Positions 33,161 through 42,955 of a DNA stretch of 64,000 nt are shown piece by piece (the first letter of the stretch is position 1; each line of letters opens with the position of its first letter). The stretch is from Maylandia zebra (Eukaryota > Chordata > Actinopteri > Cichliformes > Cichlidae). A program made the translations under genes and the position numbers. The DNA lies in NCBI RefSeq assembly GCF_041146795.1, contig NC_135175.1, positions 32,984,136 through 33,048,135 on the forward strand, given 5' to 3'. The notes beneath the pieces were generated by a model. That model ran no database searches and was not told where the DNA came from. It worked only from the letters and a program-made list of their open reading frames with translations.

Positions 33161-33957
33161 TTTCTTTCCTTGGAGAGGAGGTCCGTACATCACAGAATTC
33201 TTCAGGGCAATCCATTGTGGCATCAATCAGACCACTGGTATAATGTTGAAAATGTTGAAATGTATTCACTCACTTTTTATTATTATTTGTAAATATGTGT
33301 ACAAATGGTTGGTTTTTTGTACTGTTTTTATCAATAAATCTCAGCAACAAAGGACATACACCCATGTGTGTTGATTTCTCCCTAAGATGGCAAACTGAAA
33401 CACTCCAAGTTGGTGACCTTTGGAGATTTATTTCCCTGGATGATTGAGAATGCATCAAAGCGAACACAAAAGGAAGTTCACAGCTTTTAGCAGCTCCCCC
33501 ACCCCCTCAATCACATACCCCCACTCCCCTCCCTCCAGAATTCCCAGGTAACAACCTAATTTACATATGAATGACTAGCCAATTTAGCTTCCACTTGGCT
33601 GAAGCTAAAGCTTAGCTAAAAGCCTTCCAGCCATTTGGCTGGAAGGCGGGTTTTAAAGGTAGAAAGGTAGAAGCCTGGGACTCCTAGTGATGGGGTGATG
33701 CACTTTTGTACTGTACTCCTTGTCGTCCCCATCAGTGATGAGGCCGACTATTGCAGAGTCGTCAGAGAACTTCTGCAGGAAGCACTGGGTGGAGTTGTGG
33801 GAGAAGTCTGCAGTGTAGATGGTGAAGAGGAACAGAGCCAGAACGGTTCCCTGTGGGGCCCCCGTACTGCAGACGACCCTCTCCGACACACAGCCCTGAG
33901 TTCTCACATACTGTGGTCGGTCAGTGAGGTAGTCCAAAATCCAGGTGACTGACGATA

Positions 33958-34597
33958 TCATTGACACGAGACAAAATACTTTACAACTTTATTAGTGCAA
34001 AAAACCCCATCAATGTATTTTCACATAAACAAGCAGCTGTTTTTATGTGCATTACAGTTATATAAAAATTAACAGTGCAAATGCTAATTCCTTGCTGACA
34101 GTTTAACCAAAAGGCATTTCCAGTGGAAAATGGCCAACATATCTTCAGCATAACCATGTAGAATATCCACAAAACTTAAAAGGAGGTTATACACACACAA
34201 TACGGTAATATTATGTTGAAGCACAGTTTTTATCACCCCGCGAGGCTCCTGCCTACGATAGCCGTAATGCTCCAACAATCCATCAAGCGGTGCGGATTCG
34301 TAGCTTAGAAAAGTCATACTAAAACCTTTTCGAGCGCCGTGTACTACATAAAATCGTTTCCAGGTCAGTAAACACAACCAGAATTCATACATAAGACACA
34401 CAGGATTATAAGTGGCACTGTTGATTTTCAGAAAAATCAAAGGATTGATTTTAAGTGTGCCGTATTTTCCAAAAAAACACGGTAATAACGACGGCCCGCT
34501 AGCATGTGCTACCAAAAATAGTGCTTTGTTGTGTATCTGACGGAACAAAGCCACACCACTGAAGTTGCAGCCTTTTTGCAAACCAGTTTTTGCTGCT
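33958..34597 (-). mobile_element. pogo-like element copy inside the LINE
   Basis: Shares 'gagacaaaatactttacaac', 'aacatatcttcagcataac'-type and 'gtgctccaacaatccatcaa'-type stretches with 41668-42236, where a pogo-type DNA-binding domain can be read. Phrases like 'gtgccgtattttcc' are typical of fish pogo/Tigger-type MITEs. No complete frame is present here and the ends are approximate. Confidence 0.5.
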
Positions 34598-35859
34598 AGG
34601 CAAACTGAAGTGATGAGCTCACCAGGCGCCGAAGCTGAGCCAGGACCAGCCGCTCCAGGGTCTTCATCAAGTTGGATGTCAGAGCCACCAGCCCATAGCT
34701 GTTGAGGTCTTTGGCACTGGTACAACACAGGAGGTTTTCCAGAGCTGCCTCAGGCTCTGGTTGAGAAGGTGCTCCATCACCCCACACAGTTGGTCTGCGC
34801 AGGACATGACAACCCTTGAGCTGATGCCATCTAGACCTGCAGCTTTCCTGGCTTTAATCCTCCTCACTTCCCTCCTAAGCTGGGTGGTTGAGAGAGGCAG
34901 GCTGGAGCCTTGTGTTAAGTGTGTATTGGATGCTGTTGTTGGGGGTGGGGAGGAGTGACCAGGGTGAGTAGAGGAGGTGTTAAGTATCTGAGGTGTCAGA
35001 GGTGGAACAGCAGCAGTGGGTGTGGGTGAGTCTGCAGCCGATGTTGGGAGACTGCCTCATGGATGAATCAAACCTGTTGAAGAAATGATGCAGTTCATTT
35101 GCCCACCTCACATCCCTGCCAGGCAGAGAGTTCTGACGTTTGTACCCTGAGATGGTTCTGAGGCCTCTCCAGACTTCGCCAACATTGTTTTGTTGTAATG
35201 CATGTCCCCAGGCTGTCGATGTCCTCTCCGTGGTTTCACAGACCACCTCCCACACAGTAGACTCAAAACAGTCATTAAGAGCCTCCTCGCTTTCCTCTGA
35301 CCATCTCTGCACTGTGCGGGTGGCTGGTGGCTCCCTGTGCACTAAGGGCTTATACACAGGGACAAGGTGCACCAGGTTGTGATCAGATCTACCCAGGGAA
35401 GGGAGAAGTGACTGAAGCTCTTCATTGGCCAGTTTACAGTGTAGCCACTCAGAAAGTAGAGCAGATGTACTAACAGAGGTTCAGCAAACATTTAACGAAA
35501 TACACATGATGGGACTTATAGTTGGCTTTTTATGGATCCAGCTCACTATGGAGTCAGAGGAAATGAAACGACAGAGTTGTGAAGAAAGCCACAAAACATG
35601 GGTTAACTGAACTGGCTATTAACTTCTGTCAGACAGAGATAATGAGTATAATAAGGCAAGAAATAAAGGAAACATGACAAAAACAGTGGGAGGAAGAAAG
35701 GAGGGGACGATGGTTGTATAAAAATTTAAGGAGGGTAGGAGAAATGAGAAGCACAGGAAGGAGTAGGAGAGAGGAGGTGGTCATATCTGGAATAAGATTT
35801 GGACATATTGGTTTGATCACTACTATTGGTGACTGTCAAACCTTTGAGTCGCCGAGAAG

Positions 35860-36114
35860 CTGAATAGGGGGATAATGTTGACGCGCCCGCTGTTCAAAAC
35901 GTAAGTTTACTGCAAAAGGGTTCAAGAAGTGAAAGTTGTCAGGCCTTATTCCAGTTTTTAAAACAGAGTATACATTGAGGGAGGATTCTGGTGTCGACGT
36001 TTCACTCCACACCAGTTGGTGGCGGTAATGCACCATTTTGGTGTTTGACAACCGCCAATAACCAATACAAAGAAGAAGAAGTCTGTTCCGGGATCACATG
36101 CTGGACACAGTTTA
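35860..36114. other. DNA just upstream of gene C exon 1
   Basis: It contains 'ccagttggtggcggtaatgc' and 'accaatacaaagaagaagaa', parts of a repeat often found near fish genes. This is the likely promoter side of gene C, but no clear TATA, ETS or NRF1 motif is seen. Confidence 0.35.
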
Positions 36115-36350
36115 TGCAGACGGAGTTACCGTTTCATCCCAAGCGAGTAAAATCCTGATTTTGGATGATAAAACAAACTAAACCAACGTTTGGATCGATA
36201 TCTGCATCGATCTGCCCACCCTTGTCTCCTGGATCGTAGCTGAGATCAGCGTGAACCACGTGGGTCTCTGCTCCCTGATCTGTTTCCTGTGTTTGGAAAG
36301 AGTTGCAACTTCATCGCGGAGTTTCTCTCGGTTTGTGGGCTCATCTAAAG
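36115..36350 (+). other. Zinc-finger gene C, non-coding exon 1
   Basis: Almost identical to the exon 1 region of gene B, ending at the same donor (catctaaag|gtaagc). It is 5' UTR only. The first roughly 500 bases of the following intron are also conserved with B (19860-20360), then C skips to the region matching B 21095 onward (from about 36888). The B/A segment with 'ggaggtggtgggactg' is therefore absent in C. Confidence 0.6.
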
Positions 36351-37128
36351 GTAAGCACCGAGCTAACTTTACTGTGAGTTCAGTTCATGTTGAGTTTAGC
36401 TCCTGAATGAGGTCTTCTGCTGCTCTCCTCGGTGTCTGTTCACAGTTTATTGTGAACACGTTGAGAGAAGAGTGAGAGAGTGTTTGGAGAAAAACACCAA
36501 CTAATCATTAGCTCAGCATGCTGGGAGAAGTTGGAGCAGAAAAGTCTTTTCATTGTTCCTGCAGCTGTTTTTCTGCCTGCACCAAACCTCTACAGCCTCA
36601 TTTCTATTTGAAGTGATAACAGGAAATGGATGAGAGCGATCTGCTGCAGTATCAGGGTCACAATAAACTTTATTGTCCAGCTGCTGTGGATGAACACATG
36701 AGAGGAAGTGAACTCCTACAAAGTCTCATTTTAATGAGTGTGGCTGCTGTAAAGTGATGCACAGGAAGATGTTAACAAAAACTAATGAAACAGAGATGAA
36801 AGTAAACAGTGTTCATATTTGAAAGCACAGAGAATAAAATATATTGTGGTGGTTAATGTGCAGCTCCTGGTGATTTGGTAGAAGAATATGACTTTCTGGC
36901 CCTGTCATAGTAAAGGGCTGCTTAGAATATTAGAGCCAATGTCACAAAGTTCCTCCTGAAGTATAAGTGAGTGAGAGAGTTTCCTCACTTTGCAGCACAA
37001 CACGTCTCACAAGATTTCTACAAGCAATCAGAGTGAAATTTGTACTTTGTGTTGTCAGATGAACATATGAGACACTTTGACTCTTCAGTGCAGTGTGGAG
37101 CCTAACAAAGATCTGTTTTGTGTCCCAG

Positions 37129-37234
37129 CTGATCAGCAGGAGGAGAAGAGTCTGACGGAGCAGCAGAGGAACATTTTCAGCCATCTGGACTCAGCTGAGT
37201 CACTACAGAGGAAACAATGAGCTCAACACAGAAG
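37129..37234 (+). CDS. Zinc-finger gene C, exon 2 (start codon exon)
   Basis: Start ATG at 37217, encoding MSSTQK (Lys where genes A and B have Glu), donor aag|gtgagg, phase 0. The same in-frame TGA precedes the ATG. The acceptor is identical to the other copies. Confidence 0.8.
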
Positions 37235-37329
37235 GTGAGGAATCTATGGCCCTTTCTCAAATCTCAAGTATGATTTGTACAATTGGAACACCAGTGTACT
37301 TGATGCGATTTTTACTGAGTTTTTACCAT

Positions 37330-37405
37330 TATAGCAGTTACATAATAGGTCCCCTATTACATAATACATAATAATAGGTCCCCTATTATGTAACTGTGCT
37401 ATAAT
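37330..37405. repeat. Imperfect palindrome (foldback)
   Basis: CAGTTACATAATAGG at 37335-37349 is the exact inverse of 37382-37396, and pairing continues outward ('attatag'/'ctataat') and inward ('tcccctatta'). It lies in gene C intron 2, in DNA not shared with A or B. It may be the remnant of a short inverted-repeat element. Confidence 0.6.
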
Positions 37406-38039
37406 ATGTTATGAGGCTTAACTTTAATCTCAGCCAAACTGATTTACTCAGGAACAATAAAACAATGAAATAAATCTAGACACTTATATATTATGTTTAA
37501 CCTGCGGGGGTCTGAAAATGGTTTGTGGGAGTCCGCTGTTCTTGCCGGGCTCAAATGATCCTCGTCTGCTATCGAGCTGGTGGGTAACATGTGATGTCTT
37601 CTCGCCTAAAGAACACATATGAGTTTATTAGTAAAAGTTGAAGTACTGATTTAACCTCTTTACTCAAGATAAAGTGAAAACGTACAGGCTCTGAAATGTA
37701 ATCAGAGTAAGAAAGTAAAAGTAGCTCCTTGAAGAACATTTTTACCACCTGTTTTTCTCCAAAGCTAACTGAACCATGTGCTACATTAATGTAATAATAA
37801 AATAAGATTAGTAGATGAAATAAGAACTATTTATTTCTAATAAAGGTTCTCTGTTTGAATCAGTTAAGTGGAAAATAAAGGAAAATAAAACATATGTGTA
37901 TTTTCTGTTGCCTACACTGTAGAGGGTGACTTTGCCTCTAAACAGGAACATGAGCAGGGAAGAGGTTAAAGTGGGATTGAGCAGGTGGGAACCCTAAAAT
38001 CAGCTGTAGTGGCTCAGCGTGGGGAAAAGAATCACAGCC

Positions 38040-38640
38040 CCTCCCATGATTTTAATGAACAGCACACAGAAACACTACATATGAGTGGGTGGCGAGAGGT
38101 ATGGGGTCTTCACACCCCTGTTCTCTGTTCACCATGAGGGGCCAGGAGGAGTCGCCCATCTAGTCGGGGTCTGGGATGCTGGGCCTCTCTGCTGCTGCAG
38201 GACTGGGGACGGTCTGCTTGTCTCCACCCCAGAGCACAGGGCAGCATCTCCTGGGTCTGGGAGCAGATTGCCCCTCCGTGGGTGATGGCACCTGGACCTG
38301 GGGATACAGAGTGGGGGAGTGTTAGTGTGTGCACAGTGTATATTTGTGTTTGTCTCCACGTTGGGCGAGTGCTGAGTATTTTTATGGGTGTGCATGAAGG
38401 TGGGGATGCATGATTGTGCCTGTTTGTCTATGCTTATATGTCAAGTCTGGTCTTAACTCCACCTCTCTGGGAACATCTCAAACCCCCCCCAGGTGTGGCG
38501 GTTTAGGCGCTCAGCTGTGTACTGGCTCACTCCTGGTGGCTGCTTGGTGGTGCCTGGCACCTGTGGCTCAGTCGAGCCCCTTCCAAACATTTTCTTTGGC
38601 CTTCAGACAATAAATCTTATTGTTACGGTGCCAAACTGGA
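38040..38640 (+). repeat. GC-richer dispersed repeat in gene C intron 2
   Basis: A compositional break: 'cctcccatgattttaatgaa' onward is GC-rich, with a poly-C run near 38486. It is absent at the matching place in genes A and B. It resembles widely dispersed fish repeats, but I cannot name the family. The open frames in it show no domain. Confidence 0.4.
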
Positions 38641-38990
38641 CAGGGGGAAAAAACCCTCAGGAAATCACATGATAGGGTGGAGTTAAGTTTCATAATAGAT
38701 TCACCTGAAACCTTGGCTGACTGTGACCCACACCTGTTTTTACACCATGGCTGGTGTGATCAGGTAGAGGATCAATAGGGGTCCATGACCCTTTTTGGGG
38801 GAAACTCCCATTAAGTTTAAAATCTGGGACTCTCCACCATTTGACCCTAGCACTGAAGAAGATTCTGGGATGAGAGATGAAACGTCTTCAAGCAAGCTTG
38901 AACATGCTTGCCTTCCAAGCTCCTTAGAGTACGATGACCTGAATGACTAAGAACCTGTTAACTATTACAATGGATCTGTTGTCATTGAAC
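38641..38990 (+). repeat. Probable Penelope-like retroelement 3' fragment
   Basis: Contains 'gaagaagattctgggatgag', 'gatgaaacgtcttcaagcaa', 'ttccaagctccttagagtac' and 'gatgacctgaatgac', a string I associate with terminal regions of fish Penelope-like elements. No coding sequence. The family assignment is from memory only. Confidence 0.4.
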
Positions 38991-39332
38991 AAACTAATAT
39001 CAGGAACGGGAAATATTAAAAAAAAAAGCATAGACCTGTAAACATTTTTTACTATTATGAGTGTTTTAGCATGTTAGCATTAATATTTGTGTATAAGTAG
39101 GAGGGATGGGCATGATTTTACTGTTTGAACAGTCATCCAACCTGGTCTTAATTATTTTTAACACCAGGTTGGATGTAATGTGTTAGAACTACCAGCAGGT
39201 GGGGATAAGATGCCTTTAAGGTGTTTGGTGCCACAGGTTTAAAACTAGTGTTAATGGAGGGAGTTTGAAGGTTGAGTTTGTTCCACGACTGCATTTCACT
39301 CACTGCCTCTGTTTGTATCTCTGTCACTGCAG

Positions 39333-39929
39333 GACCAACATGGAGCGAGAAGTCAGCGCTCTCAGGAGGCCGACAAACCTCACAGAAGAAAGGGAGAGAA
39401 AACATACACCTGTGACGAGTGTGGGAAGGAGTTTACTGTGAAGTATAAACTAGAACGTCATCAGGTCATCCACACTGGAGAGAAACCGTACAGTTGTGAT
39501 GAGTGTGGAAAGACTTTTTCCTGGAAGCGTTCCCTAAAAGCACACCAGGTCATTCACAGTGGAGTTAAAGCGTACAGCTGTGATCAGTGTGGCAGAGCTT
39601 TTTCTCGCAAGAGCAGCTTACAGCGGCATCTAGTTAGTCACTCTGGAATTAAGGCATACAGCTGTGAGATTTGTGGAAAAACCTTCAGCCGGCCGTTCAG
39701 CCGAACCATACACCTACGCATTCACACCAGACATGATGTGTACTGGTGTGATCAGTGTGGCAAACAGTTTACAACAGGCTCACAGTTACAACAACACATG
39801 TTGACCCACACTGAGGAGAGACCTCATAAATGTGACCTGTGTGCGAAGACTTTTAAAACTATACATTACCTGAGACGACACCAACAGATCCACACCAGAA
39901 AGAGACTCTCCAAGTGCAGTTACTGTGAG
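39333..39929 (+). CDS. Zinc-finger gene C, six-finger exon 3
   Basis: 597 bases, phase 0/0, with the same splice sites and DQHGARSQRSQEADKPH leader as the other copies. Six intact fingers, but this is the most diverged copy at contact positions: finger 1 VKYKLERH, finger 3 RKSSLQRH for HSSHLQNH, finger 4 RPFSRTIH. Joined to exons 2 and 4 it gives 433 residues. Finger 5 (TTGSQLQQH) matches gene A exon 3a rather than B, which suggests exchange between copies or separate loss. Confidence 0.85.
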
Positions 39930-40202
39930 GTATGTATTTATATTGTTATCTTGTCATTTTAGCCTGACTGTTTGGAACAACTCTGCTCATTAAACTGTGT
40001 TAGCATGTTAGCAATTCTACTGCATGGAAAAGCAGCTCTGAGTGATTATTCAGATTTTCATGTCAGTTATGATTTTTGTTTACACGATCATGAAAAACTA
40101 AAAGTGCTGAAAATAGATATGATGGCGTTATTTAATGTTCAGGTAGTTTCGTGCCTTATCGTGGCATTAGGGCGGGACAATATGGCCCAAAAATATTTTT
40201 CA

Positions 40203-40204
<2 letters not shown>

Positions 40205-40271
<67 letters not shown>
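40205..40271. repeat. (TA)n microsatellite
   Basis: About 33 uninterrupted TA units, ending a few bases before the hAT target duplication at 40283. Apparent open frames through it (poly Ile-Tyr) are artefacts. Confidence 0.95.
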
Positions 40272-40272
<1 letters not shown>

Positions 40273-40290
40273 AAAATTTGCAATAGCAAC

Positions 40291-41658
40291 TAGAGATGGC
40301 ACGATACCACTTTTTTATGTCCGATACCGATATCATAAATTTGGATATCTGCCGATACCGATATGAATCCGATATAGTGTTTTTTAATCAACAAAACTGT
40401 TTTTTAAATATCTTGCTGCATTTTGTATAAGTTCATACTCAAGTTTAAAACAACAACTACACTAAAGCTATTCTGTTATACCTGTATGCAAAAAAAAAAT
40501 AATTTCATAGTTCAGCAATACTGATCAATCTAATAAACTTAAACCTACACCATCCTCCCTATTCTGGTATTTTAAAGAGTACTTAGCATAAATATTAAGC
40601 AACCTAACTAATAGGGTTCCAACTCCCAGCAACAACAAAAATAAATAAAAAATAAATAGGGAACCACCCCTCACGCTCCACCTCATGATGCTTAATCGAC
40701 GTAATCAACCTTAATTTGATGCAGTGTGAAAAAAATGCACAGAAATCAATTATTTTTCAAGAAATATTAAATAGATTCAACATCTTTCTTCAACAAAATT
40801 GCAGACTGCACAGATGGTACCTTCCCAAAGGAAAAAGTACTATAGCTTACTAGAGTATATATATTAGACTTAATAGTTACTCTATACAGTAATGGACTTC
40901 TATTCATTTTGCATCAAATTAAAACTTTGGGTGTCAGATAATTATTTATTAAAAGCTTGACATTTTAAATGAGAATAAGAAAGAAAAGTATGTCTTTGTG
41001 CCCCCTTTTCCCTGTTAATGCCCTATCGGCCCCCCTGGCTAAACTTTGCTAGATCCGCCCCTGCACAGTTACCAGCGTCAGCTACGTAGAAAAAGATCCT
41101 CGAGTAGAAAGTAATATTAAATACATTCTAACAACAGCTGATCAAGCTTAAACGTGCTGCTGTTGTTCAGCCGCTGGTTTCCTCTTTCTGGTGCAAAGTG
41201 GGCCAAAAGCAAACTAGAGACACGGACTCGTGACAGAAAAGCCGATCAGCTGATCGTTAAGCAGTTTCATGATTGAAGTAGCAGCAAGAAGAGGCAGTCG
41301 CTTGTTAAGCTTAACGCAGGAATGCTTTACAAACATTCAGAGATGGACTTACACACTTGCTTTACTTCTCTCGGGATAACTTTGTCGGAGATGAAATGCC
41401 GGGTTGCTAGCGAAGCTCCAAATGCTATCCAGACCACCGACAGGTCCTGCATGCCACAGCCGCTCTATCACGTGATGCATACTGCTCCGACGTGCTAACG
41501 TTCTGAGGTGAGTTACGGCGTGTTGCAAGTTTTGTGAGGTGCTTTCGTGATATTTAATGGATCGGATTACATTTTTTATTTTTCTCCGATATCCGATCCA
41601 GTAATTTAGGTCAGTATTGGACCGATACGATACGTAATATCGGATCGGTCCATCTCTA
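40291..41658 (+). mobile_element. Non-autonomous hAT, 8-bp TSD, in gene C intron 3
   Basis: Ends TAGAGATGGCACGATACCAC and, inverted, TAGAGATGGACCGATCCGAT, with a perfect duplication ATAGCAAC at 40283-40290 and 41659-41666. Sub-terminal 'ccgatatc'/'gatatccg' repeats are frequent. 1368 bp with no transposase. This is the fullest copy of a family also seen at 5382-6206 and 43563-44243. Confidence 0.9.
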
Positions 41659-41667
41659 ATAGCAACA

Positions 41668-42236
41668 TAACTGATGATATAATTGACGTGAGACAAAATA
41701 CTTTACAACTCCACAACATTATTAGTGAAAAAAAAGACATGAATTTATTTTGTATATAAAAATTTAACAGTGCAAATGCAAATTCCTTGCTAACATTTTA
41801 ACCAAATGGCATTTCTAGTGGAAATTGGCTGACATATCCTCAGCATAACCATGTATAATATCCACAAAACTTTGTATCATAAAACTGAAGTGTCCCGTAT
41901 TCTCTGGACCATAAGGTGCATTAAGCAAAACAAAACGGTCAGATAAGTCAAGCTTTACTCAACTCATTCTTCTTGCTTCCTCCACTTCCGTACCATTGAT
42001 TCATTAATGTTGAATTCTCTTGCAGCTGCTCTATTCCCATGTTCTAATGCGTGGCTGACAGCCTTGACTTTGAAATCAGTTTCATAAGCATGTCTCTTAA
42101 CAGGTGCCATTTTGGGGTCCTTATACACACAACATATGGCAATATTATGTTAAAGCACTGTACGTATCACTCTGCAAGGCTCCTGACTACAGTAGCCCGT
42201 AGTGCTCCAACAATCCATCAAGGATGTGGCTTCGTA
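41668..42236 (-). mobile_element. pogo-like element remnant in gene C intron 3
   Basis: Shares several stretches with 33958-34597. It starts right after the hAT target duplication and runs to just before the block conserved with genes A and B ('gacttacactgtctttgtg', 42238). It carries a readable pogo-type DNA-binding domain on the minus strand (41964-42110). Confidence 0.55.
41964..42110 (-). pseudogene. pogo/CENP-B-type helix-turn-helix fragment, 48 residues
   Basis: An ATG at 42110 opens a 48-codon frame that begins MAPVKRHAYETDFKVKAVSH and continues with NRAAAREFNINESMVRKWRK before TGA at 41964-41966. This is the N-terminal psq/BrkDBD-like helix-turn-helix found in pogo-group transposases. 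The CENP-B-type second domain and the DDE domain are missing, so it is a terminal remnant. The start codon looks native, since the family begins at this point. Confidence 0.65.
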
Positions 42237-42268
42237 CTGACTTACACTGTCTTTGTGTCTTTGTTTAG

Positions 42269-42955
42269 AAGCAGAGCGACACAGGTGGATCCAGTTCTCA
42301 ACCCTGTCATCACTGTGGTGGTGGGAAAGACTTCCTCTGTGACCTTTGTGGGAGAACTTTCATTCTTCAGGGAAGCCTAATACTACATCAACGTAGACAC
42401 ACTGGAGAAAAACTGAACTACTGCAAAGAATGTGGGAGAGGCTTCCCCAAACCAAGTGACTTAAAACAACATGAACTGATTCACAGTGGGGTTAAAAATC
42501 ACCTCTGTGATCAGTGTGGGTCATCCTTCATTAGTGCCAGTAGCCTTAAAATACACAAACGTGTCCACACAGGAGAGAAACCATACAAGTGCAGACACTG
42601 TGACAGAAGCTTCTCATGTTCATCTGCTTGTAACCATCATGAACGTACACACATGGAAGGAAACTACAGCTGTGACCAGTGTGACAAGAGCTTCAGGAAT
42701 CTCAGTTCATACTCCAAACACAAACGATCCCACGTTACTAATAAACTGTTTCACTGTTACCAATGTGCCAAAACATTCACTTCATTATCTGCTCTGTGCA
42801 AACATCAGCGTGATCACTCAGGGCTGAAATCACTCCCATCACTGGATCACAATGAATCTGCAGAGACAGAAAGATCCTCTGGTTTCAGGGTCAGACTCAA
42901 AACCCTTGAGATCAGGCTCCACAGAGTTCAGATGGAATCTCCTGTAAAGATCTAA
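42269..42955 (+). CDS. Zinc-finger gene C, terminal exon 4 with longer tail
   Basis: Acceptor tttgtttag|aag, phase 0, stop TAA at 42953-42955, 228 codons plus stop. Six intact fingers: the first is CDLCGRTF with helix residues LQGSLILH, unlike A and B. The last two are nearly unchanged. After LPS it continues about 36 residues (LDHNESAETERSSGFRVRL...). The DNA homologous to that tail is present but untranslated behind the stop of gene A, so C probably keeps the ancestral end. Confidence 0.85.
   Translation, partial: KQSDTGGSSSQPCHHCGGGKDFLCDLCGRTFILQGSLILHQRRHTGEKLNYCKECGRGFPKPSDLKQHELIHSGVKNHLCDQCGSSFISASSLKIHKRVHTGEKPYKCRHCDRSFSCSSACNHHERTHMEGNYSCDQCDKSFRNLSSYSKHKRSHVTNKLFHCYQCAKTFTSLSALCKHQRDHSGLKSLPSLDHNESAETERSSGFRVRLKTLEIRLHRVQMESPVKI

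Larger units (their letters stand above)
30872..33652 (-). mobile_element. piggyBac transposon with about 400-bp inverted repeats
   Basis: TTAA lies at 30868-30871 and 33653-33656. The ends read AACCCTCCTACCAGCC and, inverted, AACCCGCCTTCCAGCC. The inverted similarity extends inward to about 31260 and 33243, far beyond normal piggyBac termini, and covers 'gtaacaacctaatttacata' and 'acaaatggttggtttt'. It also extends slightly outward ('tctaccttt'), so the true ends are not certain. It contains a decayed transposase and a later repeat insertion at about 31406-31910. Confidence 0.8.
30468..35372 (-). pseudogene. LINE reverse transcriptase in four pieces
   Basis: Pieces in coding order are as follows. 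35372-34980: linker between endonuclease and RT. 34867-34596: KARKAAGLDGISSRVVMSCA and LVALTSNLMKTLERLV, RT boxes 1-2. 33967-33705: WILDYLTDRPQYVRTQGCVS, STGAPQGTVLALFLFTIYT and catalytic FSDDSAIVG. 30830-30468: LLKTFYDSVVASAIFYSVVC to the end. Frames are shifted between the pieces and no endonuclease is seen. Confidence 0.7.
30215..35440 (-). mobile_element. CR1/L2/Rex1-type LINE, minus strand, broken by two DNA transposons
   Basis: Read from about 35440 downward: a pre-RT region, RT boxes, and a 3' end at 30215 with an AATAAAGGTTATCTTATT tail. It is split by a piggyBac (30872-33652) and a pogo-like element (about 33958-34597). At both breaks some LINE coding sequence is missing: about 150 residues between the DDKEYS and LLKTFYDS segments, and another stretch between LVSSSLQFA and WILDYLTDRPQYVR. 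The insertions therefore came with deletions or later losses. Confidence 0.75.

Noticed and set aside
40139..40336. Long Ile-Tyr frames on both strands
   Set aside because: These are translation of a (TA)n microsatellite.
41349..41696. 115-residue minus frame shared with 43945-44274
   Set aside because: It lies inside a non-autonomous hAT and resembles no transposase segment. Similarity between copies is expected from shared descent of the element.
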